Shown here: piece after piece, positions 33,901 through 44,989 of the stretch | Layout: every line of letters starts with the position of its first letter | Position numbering within the stretch: the stretch's first letter is position 1 | Assembly: GCF_022965805.1 (NCBI RefSeq) | Contig: NC_133105.1 | Span: 5,828,001 to 5,892,000 of the forward strand | Reading direction: 5' to 3' | DNA length: 64,000 nucleotides | DNA from: Primulina eburnea | Taxonomy: Eukaryota > Streptophyta > Magnoliopsida > Lamiales > Gesneriaceae | Translations under genes and position numbers: made by a program | The notes under the pieces: model-generated | The model's input: the letters and a program-made list of their open reading frames with translations, nothing else | The model's database searches: none | What the model was told of the DNA's origin: nothing

Positions 33901-35794
33901 ATCAGAAAGCACAACAAAACGGCTTATTCTTCAAAGATGATGACATAACAGGAGAAACTATAGAGTTCAATGCAAGATCAAATCACCTGGAAAAGAAGGA
34001 TGTAAAGAAGGATCTCCCCAGCAATCTACGAAATCCCCAGGACAAACGTACATCATTTCAAACGCCTGAGTCTAAAAAACCTGAAACTTCAGAAGACAAG
34101 CATCAGGAAGTGCAAAAAGAGCATTCATTTATCGAACAAAATTTAATAGCCAAGAAATACAAGGGGTGTGAAGAGGAATCCATAACCTCATCGAAAACCA
34201 ATCAAGGTTCAGCAAATATGCATAAGAAGCAATCACATCATAAAACTACACCTGTGAATGGGATATCGGCGAGGCTTGTTGAAAAGGTTTCCTCGAAAGA
34301 TCCGCCAAACAACACGTATCAGAATGATCCTCCCATAGTTGAAAATCACAACAGTGCTGCCAATCAGGAAGTGATCAAGAAAGAAGACCAAAGCCATTAT
34401 TTATCTTCAAGCGAACCAAGATGTGATCAGGCACAGGCAAGTAATAGCACCCCAATGTGCACACAGGAAGAGCCTGTTGCTGCATCAGCCACACAAAAGA
34501 AGGGAAACTCTAAGAAACTTCAGAAAAGTAAAAACCCTCAGAAGATAGAAGTAATGACTAAACGGAATGATAACGTCAGTGGATTGCCAAGGTCAATGAA
34601 AAAGTCAGCTACCTTGTTGCAAGATTTGAAACAACACCTGCAAAACAAAAGCAGCAGCACCGGGAAATCGGAGAAACAAATGGGTGCCCAGGTCAGAGAA
34701 GGAAAAGTAGACACTATGATGCATGGACAATCAGAAATGAAAACAGAGCCATCAAATCAGTTACGGAAGTTACCAAAAGAAGCTGATCAGATGACAGCAC
34801 TAAGCTGTTTGGGGGAAGAGGACTGCCAAAAAGAGAACACATTAACTCTGATGAGTGGCACTGTAAGCCAAAGAATAACTTTATTGGAATGAAATTATAT
34901 CTCACCATTCTAAAATGCTTACCCCAGGTTTTATTGGTACTTTTGCAGAGTGATGGTTTGGCTTCAAAGTCCCAAAAGGTGTTCAATGATCAGCACAAAG
35001 TGGAACAGCTCGGTACTTTTAGAGATGAAGAAGCAATCAAACAGTGCGATCAAAGCCTTGGTAAGTATATTGTATTAGTTTCAAATTCTTCTCAAGGATC
35101 CTGTTACTCTAGACTCTATTTTCCTGCAAAGTAGGCTCGATTAGTATTCTTGATTTATTGTGGCCATAACTTTCCAGACGACCTTAAAGAAAGCACGGAC
35201 ATAAAAGATCTTTCCCAACTTAATTACAAACAATTTTCAGAATCATGGAGACAAGAGCAGCTGACAGAAGATGAAAAGAATCTCAAGGAGATACTAATAA
35301 AAAGTCAGCTGTTCCTTAATGCCGCAGAGGCACTTTTCAAGCTCAACATACCTTTCAGCTTTCTTCATGCTGGGGATCCAAGTGGTGAAGTAGCGAACAA
35401 GAGGCTCGTACTGGACTGTGGATATGAAGTCATGAACAGAAAGGCAAGGCGGTATCAAGTCACACATCACCCCTACACGAACACTACCGTAAAGCGTGCT
35501 ACGCCAAGGTCCTTGGATGATTTGGTCAAGATACTGTGCAGAGATATAGAAGTTCTAAAGTTATATGGCCGGGGTCGGGCCGGCGAAGCTGATGTAGCAG
35601 GCTACCTATGTAACATGCTCAACAAAGACATCCATAATGAGGAACCTGACGTGAACAGCACATGGGATTTCGAATGGAACAAAATGATGTACATGTTCCC
35701 TGAAAAGGAAGATGTCGTAAAGGATGTGGAGAAGTATATGCTGAACGGATTACTTGATGAAATCAGCAGCGAACTCCTCCTTGTAACTGTTTAG
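30939..35794 (+). CDS. TRM-like protein of the DUF3741/DUF4378 family, with two apparent frameshifts
   Basis: Five exons: 30939-31050, 32349-32404, 32516-34862, 34949-35060 and 35178-35794, giving about 1080 residues if both shifts are ignored. The N-terminus is MAAKSDFAQKLLHDLRVRKE. The motif VVAKLMGLEELP (near 33370-33405) is the hallmark of TON1-recruiting-motif proteins, which attach to cortical microtubule and preprophase-band complexes. The C-terminal exon carries the DUF4378-like region (LVLDCGYEVMNRKARRY through SSELLLVTV). The long middle exon is basic, low-complexity and probably disordered. Within it the coherent frame moves by -1 near 33470 and again near 33885, each fitting one missing base. 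Either the copy is damaged or the assembly has errors. All splice junctions keep phase. Confidence 0.78.
31369..32200 (-). repeat. Possible decayed copia-type solo LTR in intron 1 of the TRM-like gene
   Basis: The stretch contains CTCCTATTGGGCATTAAATT, which in reverse resembles a motif common in plant copia LTRs. The left border TGTTGTAACA reads TGTTACAACA in reverse. It accounts for most of the 1.3-kb intron. Borders and target duplication are not confirmed. Confidence 0.35.
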
Positions 35795-36060
35795 GCTTGA
35801 TTGGTAGAGTATACTGGTTTTGTAGTGTGCACAAATACAAAAAAATGTAACATAAAACAAGAAAGGAGTGGCAATCATGAATACAGTAAAGTAAATAAAA
35901 AGAATTACTGCATGTTTTCTTTGTAAATTTTGTATGTGCAAGTTACAACATAATCCAAGAATACAGAGGAGTTTATGAAACACTGCAGGGAAAAAATATA
36001 TATACAAGGCATTCACTCCTGTGTTGCTTATCAATGTGTTTATATTGCATGCTAAGTACA
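35795..36060. other. 3' flank of the TRM-like gene
   Basis: Probable 3' UTR. No separate feature is seen. Confidence 0.5.
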
Positions 36061-36345
36061 CGTTGTTACGTCCCGAGCCCGGGCTCGCACCTATGTGTAA
36101 CTCAAGTTGCTATAGAAGTCCATTGTAAGCCATTATAAACTCATGTGGGACTTCTGTCACGCCTCGAGCCCGGGCCCGCGTCTGCGTGACTGCAGGATGG
36201 GCCCCTATAGCAACTACTTCGTATTCGTCATCGCTTTACGAAAATGATTAACTCAGATTGCTAAAAGTCCATTGTAAGTCATTATAAACTCATTTTAAAT
36301 CTTTTATTTTTAAGATATGGGACAAGTATCACACATGTTACTTCC
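36061..36345. repeat. Dispersed-repeat fragment with internal duplication
   Basis: The segment AGTCCATTGTAAGCCATTAT followed by AAACTCAT occurs twice in direct orientation (36116 and 36268). GC-rich blocks CGAGCCCGGGCTCG and CGAGCCCGGGCCCG flank the first copy. The look is that of an LTR or TRIM remnant. No ends or family could be fixed. Confidence 0.5.
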
Positions 36346-36729
36346 CCTTTTACAAAAAAAAGTTGAGCATTTTGAGTATTTATTTTTGAGTAATAATTCA
36401 AATAATTTAAGAACATTTATAATCTTTCAATTAGAATTCGAACTTTAATTCGAACCAAATTCAAGCCCAAAGTTTTAAAATTTTCGAATTTCGAACTCGA
36501 ATATGATTATCAAACCTTTGAATTTTCATCATATTCGACTCAATTTGGTTCGTTTACACCACTACTTATATATTGAAATTTATAGAAGAGATAAAGATTA
36601 TTTAATTGAGAAAATTATATTTTCGATCTAGTAATTTGTATTTTTTCTTATTTTAGTCGTATGAATACATTTGCAGTCTTAGACATAAACTTATATTTTA
36701 TTCTAATTTTGGACCTTTTATTTTTGCCT

Positions 36730-36957
36730 AAAATTGAAATTAGTCACCGAAAATTGCTAGGCTTGCGGTCGGATATTTGAAATTGGAAAATAAATTTGTA
36801 GTTTTGGTCTTCTGTGGCTAACTTCCACATAAGCAAATAAAATAAAAAATAATACAAACAAATTGACTAAATTTTCACCAAAACCCACAAATTTATTTTC
36901 CAACTCAGTATATCCTACCGTCAGCTAGACAATTTCCAGTAGCCAATTTCAATTTTG
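36730..36957. repeat. Foldback element of about 228 bp
   Basis: Arms of about 75-80 bp are inverted around a spacer of about 60-70 bp. AAATTGAAATTAGTCACCG through GAAAATAAATTTGTAGTTTT on the left matches, in reverse, AAACCCACAAATTTATTTTC through GTAGCCAATTTCAATTTT on the right. A related half-copy is at 42690-42875. Confidence 0.75.
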
Positions 36958-37220
36958 AAGCACAACTCGATTTGGTCACTTCTTCGGAAAAAATTGATTA
37001 CTTGGTGTGGAATTAAAGTGGTAGTGGTGCCCAACCACCAAAAGATGATCCTCCTTTTATGCCATGATAATTCACGAAGCAACCAAAAATTCTACTATTG
37101 CACAAGAAGCAGCCCTTTTTTATGACAGAAGATGGGACCATCTTTTTGGCTCTGTTTTCTTAATACATTAGAATCATTTCATTTTATTTGGACTTTTGCT
37201 AGTAACATTTTTTTCATAGG

Positions 37221-37402
37221 CAAAAACTTATGTGAGACGGTCTAACGGGTCGTATTTGTGAGACGAATATCTTATTTGGATCATCCATGAAAAAGTATTA
37301 CTTTTTATGCTAAGAGTATTATTTTTTAATTTGAATATGAGTAGGGTTGACCGGTATCACAGATTATGATCCGTGAGACAGTATCACATGAGACTCACTC
37401 TT
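37221..37402. repeat. GTGAGAC-type element, copy 6
   Basis: It starts AAAAACTTATGTGAGACGG and ends GTGAGACAGTATCACATGAG, with TACTTTTTATGCTAAGAG in the middle. Its orientation is the inverse of copy 1. Confidence 0.8.
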
Positions 37403-38757
37403 TTTCATGATCTAATAATATTATTTATTCTTACATTATTGGAGGGAGAAGATGGGAGCATATTTATATTCTCCTGCAATATGAAATGAACTCACTTTTT
37501 TTAAAATTAAAATTAAAAATAAACTAAAAGTTAACTTTGGAGATAAATACTTTCTTTTTGGCTAATGCATTGTAGAATTAGAGGAATAAATATACGTTGG
37601 GACATAGTCGATTTTATTACGCAAAACCGCGGATAAAGTTTTCGGATGAAACAACTAACAAATAACAAAATAACCAAACATAAAAACAAAAATTATGAGA
37701 ATGAATAGATGCAATCGAAGCACCGACTCCAGATGTAAAAATGATGGTAATGAATAAAATACAAGATTTCAAGAATTTATTACTCCTTATAAAAAATAAA
37801 GATGCTCACTTTGAGCTAAAAAATGCATTAATTGAGAATTTGTGAGAACAATATAGCAATTCAAATATTTAATTTTTTTATTATTCATTTAATTTCAAAT
37901 GTTAGTGCTTTTTTCTTCAAATTATTTTTTAAAAATAATTTGAATATAAATTTATCTATAAATCAAATAATTATTTTATCGGTAAATTTGTGAAAAATTA
38001 TAAAATTTAATTATCATCGCATTATCAAATTATTAATAGTTATTAAAAAATAAAAATATCAATATTGAAATAAGAAATAATATTTTAGGAATATTCATTA
38101 TAGTGTATAATACAATGCAAACATCATTACATGAGACATAAAAATTTATATCCGTCGTCTAGCAAGTCTTAGATTTTCAAAGCAAAGAAAGTAGAATTTA
38201 GAAAATAAATAATTTTTTAGCAAAAAAAGCATCTTTTTATTTGTTAAATAAATCTTATTCATTACGCGTCGTTTAAATAGAATAGGGGGAGTCCCACGTT
38301 GTGGTTTCCTCTGGCACACATTCTCGTGTAGTTAGGTGAGTCCATGTTATTGTTAATATTAGGACATGAATCTATCACAATTTTAAAAACGAGTTTAAGA
38401 AGAGAGGATTGTCTGAGTTTATATATGTAACTCTCAGATATGTTATTTAATCAATGTGAGATAACTAACACACTCTTCACGTCCAAAAATGAACATTTAA
38501 AGCGTGAATTTTACAGTCAGCTCAAAGAAGAAGGATTGTCTAAATCTATATATAATATTTTCAAAAAAATTATCTAACCGACGTTAGATAATTAAAAATG
38601 ATATGAAGTTCAATTGATTATTTTATTATAAAATAAAAATATTAATAAATCTTAACTTTTTTTTTAAAAAAATAAGATTTAAAAAAAATCGAGAGTATAT
38701 TTGCAGAGGTTGCATATATTCTCCCAGCTTCCCAAATTACTCGACAACAATTTAGCT
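37403..38757. other. Spacer upstream of the GH17 gene
   Basis: AT-rich, with no coding frame or RNA gene seen. The last few hundred bases are presumably the GH17 promoter. Confidence 0.5.
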
Positions 38758-41483
38758 ATGCCGCCTTTTCTCTGCTTTTCACCTCTCTTCGTCCTCTACT
38801 TCTTCAGCTTCACTCCACTTTCCAGTAAGTTTCCAAGAAACCAATTTCGTTGAACTAGTTTTTCAAGATCGTATTTTTGATGCATTTGATTTTTTTTTTC
38901 TTTTTCTTTTGGTTGCCAGAAGCACAGTCATTCATCGGCGTGAACTACGGCCAAGTAGCCGATAACCTCCCCGCACCGGCGGCGTCTGCGAAACTCCTGC
39001 AGTCCACTTCCATTGGAAAAGTTCGTTTATACGGGTCCGACCCTGGAGTCATAAAGGCATTAGCTGACACAGGAATCGGGATCATGGTTGGAGCGCCGAA
39101 CTCCGACATCCCGGCTATGGCTTCCGATCCCAACTTTGCGAAAAACTGGGTCAACGTTAATGTTCTTCCGTTCCACCCTGCCAGCAAAATCATACTCATC
39201 AACGTTGGCAACGAAGTGATGTCGTATAATGACCGTAATTTGATGCAGCAGCTGCTGCCGGCGATGCAGAATCTCCAGAATGCACTCAATTCTGCGAATT
39301 TGGGTGGGAAGATCAAGGTTTCAACTGTTCATTCCATGGCTGTGTTGAGACAATCTGATCCTCCTTCATCTGGGAGCTTTGACCCCAGTATACAAGATTT
39401 GTTGAAGGGCTTGCTGGAGTTTAATGCTGCAACGAGCTCCCCTTTTGCGATTAACCCGTACCCGTATTTCGCGTACCGAAGTGATCCTCGGCCGGAAACG
39501 CTGGCTTTTTGCTTGTTCCAGCCGAATTCGGGTCGCGTTGATTCAGGGAGCAAGATCAAGTACACTAACATGTTTGATGCTCAGGTTAGTTTTTTTTTTT
39601 AATGCTTTAAAGTACAATTTGGCGGAGGAAGACTGGTAGTGTTCCATGATCTATCCAGTTTTCGCCTCTTTGTAGTATAATTATGTTTAAATCATATTTT
39701 GAACTGCAGGGGTATGGTTAGAAGATTAAATTTAAAGTTACTGCATTTGAACATCGAATCCCATTTCATTTTTACAATCTAAATTCCTTAAAACCCCGCT
39801 TATTTTTTGTGGGATTTAGTTCAATACAATCCTCTCGAATTCATTCAATTCCGAGTGACCCAATTACGCTTGTTGACCGAACAGAGGGATGGAGTTTTTT
39901 GGCTGATAGGCGACTGCATGACTCATCCTGCTTGTCTGCTCCTGTATTAGCTTAACTGAGTTATGAATATTTTCTTTTTATAGGTGGATGCTATAAGATC
40001 TGCATTGAATTATATGGGATTCAAGGGTGTCGAAATTGTGGTTGCCGAAACCGGATGGCCTTACCACGGAGATAGCGATGAGGTTGGACCCAGTGTTGAG
40101 AATGCCAAAGCTTACAATGGCAATTTAATTCAACACTTAAGATCAATGGTCGGAACTCCATTAATGCCCGGAATATCCATCGACACCTATCTTTTTGCAC
40201 TCTATGATGAGAACCTGAAGCCGGGACCGAGTTCCGAGAGATCGTTCGGTCTTTTTAAGCCTGATTTGAGCATGACTTATGATGTTGGACTGTCAAAAAC
40301 TAGCCAGGTTAGAACACTTGTAGTTTTATTTGAAGCATCCAATGTCGCGCTCATGTAATTTAGCCTGAAAAAGGTACTGCACGGTACGATGACGTACACT
40401 CTGTTTTCTCATGTAAGTAGTTATTCTTCTTGAGAAGAGATCGTGCAGTCGTTCCTACCGCATATGTGGTATTCGAGTACTTTCAAGGTTGAATTTTCCA
40501 TAATGTACCTGTACAATTGTTAGATGCACTGTGTAGGCTTAGAATGTGTTCTGCTTAATTTTTTTGATATTTTTGTTTTGTCCCCCCAATATAAATTTTG
40601 GCTTCCTGCTACATTCATTTTGTCTGAATCTATAACTAAACCAAGTTATTTTCCTTTAAAGACTCCATCAACACCAAAAACACCGGTGACTCCTTCACCC
40701 AAGCCCACAAAGGATACTTGGTGCGTGCCAAAGGCAGGCATTTCAAATGCACAGTTGCAGTCGAACTTGGATTATGCTTGTGGACATGGGATCGATTGTA
40801 GTCCTATACAGCCTGGAGGTGCTTGTTTTGAGCCAATCACACTCATTTCTCATGCAACTTATGCTATGAATCTTCTTTATCAAACGGCTGGCAGAAATCC
40901 ATGGAACTGTGACTTCACAGAGAGTGCCACCCTCACTTCTACAAACCCGAGTAAGTATTGTCTACTACTCGAGCTAAACGCTATTAACATAGTTTCTTTG
41001 CCCAAGAATCACGGTGAATTACACATAGGAGTTTAAAGTAAGTTGAGCAGGCTCATTCGAGCCTTACTAAACCTTACTTGACGAGCTAGAGCTCAGAGAT
41101 AGTAGGTGTTCAACACCTCATAGGCCATGAGCTTAACGCCTTTGTACCCTATATCAATGACGAAGGTAGACGAATGCCAGTAGAGCCAGTCGCCCTCCTC
41201 CCTCTCTATAGCAATCATCTATACATGTTACATTCATATGTTTTTCCCATGTAATATATACAGATGAAAAATCACCCCTCATCCCCCGTTATTCTTTTTC
41301 TGCCTTAACCACCACCTATAACGAGCCGTTTCGCTCTGAAAAACGCAACCGAAGGCCCTCTAAAACCCGTGCACCGTAAAGTTTTCCGAGTTATTACAGA
41401 TCAATTTGCATAAATTTTGATTCCTTGAATGGTTTGTGTGTGTAGGTTACAACAAGTGCACTTATCCCGGTGGAAGCACCTAA
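38758..41483 (+). CDS. Glucan endo-1,3-beta-glucosidase (GH17) with X8/CBM43 domain
   Basis: Five exons: 38758-38824, 38920-39584, 39984-40307, 40662-40950 and 41446-41483, giving 460 residues. Residues 1-26 are a signal peptide cut near KAQS. The GH17 barrel starts FIGVNYGQVADNLP. The proton donor is the glutamate of NVGNEV (about residue 121) and the nucleophile that of VVAETGWP (about 266). A Pro/Thr-rich linker (PSTPKTPVTPSPKPTKD) leads to an X8 domain from about 372 (WCVPKAGISNAQLQ, DYACGHGIDC, CFEPITLISHATYAMN) with its conserved cysteines, ending CTYPGGST. No hydrophobic GPI tail follows, so the protein is probably secreted to the cell wall, where it cleaves callose. The long start exon has only a short intron after the signal peptide. 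Confidence 0.93.
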
Positions 41484-42446
41484 AGATGAGGAATGAATTC
41501 GTGTACCTTGGCATCATAACAAGAAGTGGTAAAATAAAAGTGAAATATGATGAGTCGGTGGGCATCATGCGTCAGAGAATATGTATGAGTTAAAAAAATG
41601 GGATGTGTGTTGGAGTAGGAATTTCTATCATCTCCACTTAACTTTTTATGTAAAGTCAGGGAGATGTATGTTTTTATTTATTTAGTGTTTGTAGAATTAG
41701 GGTGTAATCTTTATTAAATGAAGTTCTTGGGCATTTCAAGAATCATGGAGCAGCTACAAATAATGTAAAAAAGTTGTTGACCGATGAGTTTGGATCTAAA
41801 TTGTTTTTAATTTGAAATATTTAAATTGTTTTTAATTCTTAAACGATCATTTTCTGAGGATAACTAGGTTAAGAAGAAATTGTAATCAAATTTTGATTAA
41901 AATTGACTATTATTTTTAAATTTATTATTATGTCAATATAAACAAAAGTTATCTGTGTTGTAAAAAATAAATAAATAAATAAACAATTTGGATTTAATTT
42001 GATTATAATTGAATAGTAGATGTGAATTGATTTCATTATGTACATTCTCGATTACACGTTATGTTTCATGATTAAGCTTATTAATTGTTTATAAATAATT
42101 TGACAACCTTTAATTATAATATTTAATAGAGAAGATGATTTTGTCAAGTTAAGGTTAAATTATAATTTTGGTATTTAAAGTTAGTTAAATGCAATAAAAA
42201 TTGGTTTTCGATTTTATCCAAATTTAAAAATGCTGATAATTATATACATTTTATATTTATAAATCATTAACTATTTTACTGAAAATTGAATGTATTTCAT
42301 AAACAAATTACTTTGCTACAGTATGGATTAACTGAATTGAAAAAAAAAAAAAATTTATGTCTAATTTAAAAATAATATTAAATTCATAATATTTTGTCTC
42401 CATTACTTATGTTATTATAAAAGTAATTTGCCATAGCTTCACAAGA
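41484..42446. other. 3' flank of the GH17 gene and AT-rich spacer
   Basis: The first approximately 250 bases are probable 3' UTR. No other feature is seen before the tRNA-Glu gene. Confidence 0.5.
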
Positions 42447-42518
42447 TCCATTGTCGTCCAGCGGTTAGGATATCTGGCTTTCACCCAGGAGACCCGGGTT
42501 CGATTCCCGGCAATGGAA
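42447..42518 (+). tRNA. tRNA-Glu (anticodon UUC)
   Basis: The 72-base cloverleaf has acceptor stem TCCATTG / CAATGGA, D arm TCCAGCGGTTAGGA, anticodon loop in CTGGCTTTCACCCAG (anticodon TTC), T arm CCCGGGTTCGATTCCCGG and discriminator A. There is no intron. TTTTTTT just downstream is a polymerase III stop signal. Confidence 0.96.
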
Positions 42519-42689
42519 CCTTTTTTTACAATAAACCCCAATTTAGCCATGGATGTGATAATTAGTATTTATTTTCCCAGAATTCATAAAATTAATTAAA
42601 GAAATTGATCTCGGATTTATTGTCCACTAGTTTCAGCATCTAATATTACATTTTAATCTGTCTTTTTTTAAAAAAAAAAACAAATTAAT

Positions 42690-42875
42690 CTTATTATGAG
42701 TCAATTTATAGTTTTAGTATAGTAACTCATATTTTTTTTTTCAATTTCGATTTTTTTTCCCAAATTTGAAATTGATCATCAGAACTTATCTAACCAATGG
42801 TTGGATATGCTAAGTTGGAAAATATATTTGAGAATTTTGGTTTCTGATGAGAAAATAGCTTAATTTGGCCTTTTT
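42690..42875. repeat. Half-copy related to the 36.7-kb foldback element
   Basis: It shares the ordered motifs TTTGAAATTGATCA, GGATATGCTAAGTTGGAAAA and ATTTTGGTTTCTGATG with the left arm at 36730. No matching inverted arm is seen. Confidence 0.45.
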
Positions 42876-43129
42876 AAAAAAAAAATTATATAAATAAATA
42901 AAAGGAAAAAGAAACAACGGTAATTTCGAGAAAAATACATCTGCCAATGATTTATTTAAGAATCAGTACCCTCAAGTTTTTTTTTGTATTTTAGTACCTG
43001 ACACAAGATCAACTTAGTTTTTACTACTTGTTTCAAGTATTTTTACCTTTTTACCCTTTTTAACTAATAAAAACTATTTAAATTCTTATTTTTGTTAGTC
43101 CTTCTCTTTCCACTCATAATTCACAAATA

Positions 43130-44710
43130 TATTTGGATGACATGTACATTGAATTAAAATATTTTTTTATTTAAAAAACAATCACAACTAAGCATTGAAC
43201 TTTTGAAATACTTTGTTTTACTTGGAAATACTAAATTTCAATTTTAAAATATTTGATTTAGTAAATGACATACTCATAATTGATATTAAAATACTGAATA
43301 TTCGAAAATGTAATGCAAGTTCACCAAGTGCTTGTATTTCCATCCAAGATCTATTTGGATGACATGTTCATTTCATTTAATTTTTTTTTTTTTTTAAAAA
43401 CATAAATTCGCAACTAAGCATTGAACATTTTCAAGTACTTAGTTTTACTTGCGAAATACCTAATTTCAGTTTTAAAATACTTGATTTGGTAAATGAGATA
43501 CTCCGAATAGGTATTAAAATACTGGATATTCGAATATGCAATTCAAGTTCACCAAGTGCTCGTATTTCCATCCAAGATCCATTTGGATGACATGTTCATT
43601 TCATTTAATTATTTTTTATTTTTAAAAAAACAATTTCGTAATTACGCATTGAACTTTTTCAAGTACTTAGTTTTATTTGCGAAATATCTAATTTCAGTTT
43701 TAAAATACTTGATTTGGTAATTGAGATACTCATAAAAGTTAATAAAATACTAGATATTCTAGTAGGCAATGTAAGTTCACCAAATGCTCTCATTTCCATC
43801 CAAGATGCATTTGGATGGCATGTACATTTCATTTAAATATTTTTTTATTTTTAAAAGAAAAACAAATCCACAACTAAGCATTGAACTTTTTGAAATACTT
43901 ATTTTTACTTGCGAAATACCTAATTTCAATTTTAAAATACTTGATTTAGTAAATGAAATATTCAGAATGAATATTAAAATACTGAATATTCGAATATGCA
44001 ATGTTAGTTCACCAAATGCTCGCATTTCCATTGAAGATGTATTTGGATGACATGTTCATTTCATTTAAGTATTTTTTTATTGTAAAAAAAAAAACAAATT
44101 CGTAACTAAGCATTGAATTTTTTCAAATACTTACTTTTACTTGCGAAATATCTAATTTCAATTTTAAAATACTTGATTTGATAAATGAGATACTCATAAT
44201 AGGTATTAAAATAATGGATATTCGAATATGCAACGTAAGTTCACCAAGTGTTGGTCTTTCCTCGAAAGATGCATTTGGACGACATATCCTTCTCATGTGA
44301 TATCTATTTTGTAAAAAAAAAAAAAAAACAAATTCGTAACTAAGCATTGAATTTTTTCAAATACTTACTTTTATTTGCGAGATACCTAATTTCAATTTTA
44401 AAATACTTAATTTGATAAATGAGATACTCATAATGGGTATTAAAATACTGGATATTCGAATATGCAACGTAAATTCACCAATTATTGGTCTTTCCTCTAA
44501 AGATGTATTTGGACGACATATCATTCTCATGTGATGTCTATTTTGTAAAAAAAAAAATATCAAATTCCCAACTAAGCATGAAACTTTTAAAGTACTTAGT
44601 TTACTTGATAAGTACCTAATTTCAGTTTTAAAATACTTGATTTCATAAATGAGATACTCAGAATAGGTAATAAAATACTGGATATTTCTAATATTCATCA
44701 TGATGAAATT
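43130..44710 (+). repeat. Left arm: seven tandem units of about 230 bp
   Basis: The anchor motif AAGCATTGAAC or a close variant starts at about 43190, 43416, 43644, 43876, 44108, 44342 and 44574, giving periods of 226-234 bp. Each unit runs through ACTTACTTTTACTTGCGAAA, TTTAAAATACTTGATTTG, GATATTCGAATATGCA and ends near TCCAAGATGCATTTGGA. Units differ by scattered substitutions and A/T-run length. Short frames here are translations of the repeat and not genes. Confidence 0.92.
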
Positions 44711-44985
44711 TCAATGCAATTGAAATTTTAACAAATACATTGTTCATCACTCCTCATTAAATAAAAATAACAATTTATTTCGATATACAAAGAAAGAACT
44801 TACTTTTACTCCGGGACAAGTATGCTACTATATTTTTGTTAAAAGTAAGTGCTTATTTTGATCTACAAACAAGCTTATTTTGATCTACAAACAACTTACT
44901 CTTACTCCACGATTAGTAATGAACTGTGTTCATTTCTTTAAATGACATGAATAAGTATTTTAATAAATCTTAGTTGGAAAAACCA
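44711..44985. other. Central segment of the foldback element
   Basis: This non-array DNA lies between the arms. It includes a direct duplication of about 22 bp, GCTTATTTTGATCTACAAAC, at 44851 and 44873. It would form the loop if the element folds on itself. Confidence 0.65.
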
Positions 44986-44989
44986 ACCA

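Noticed and set aside
36061..36345. Cassandra-type TRIM with 5S RNA promoter
   Set aside because: The 5S-derived A and C boxes are not present, so only an unclassified repeat is reported.
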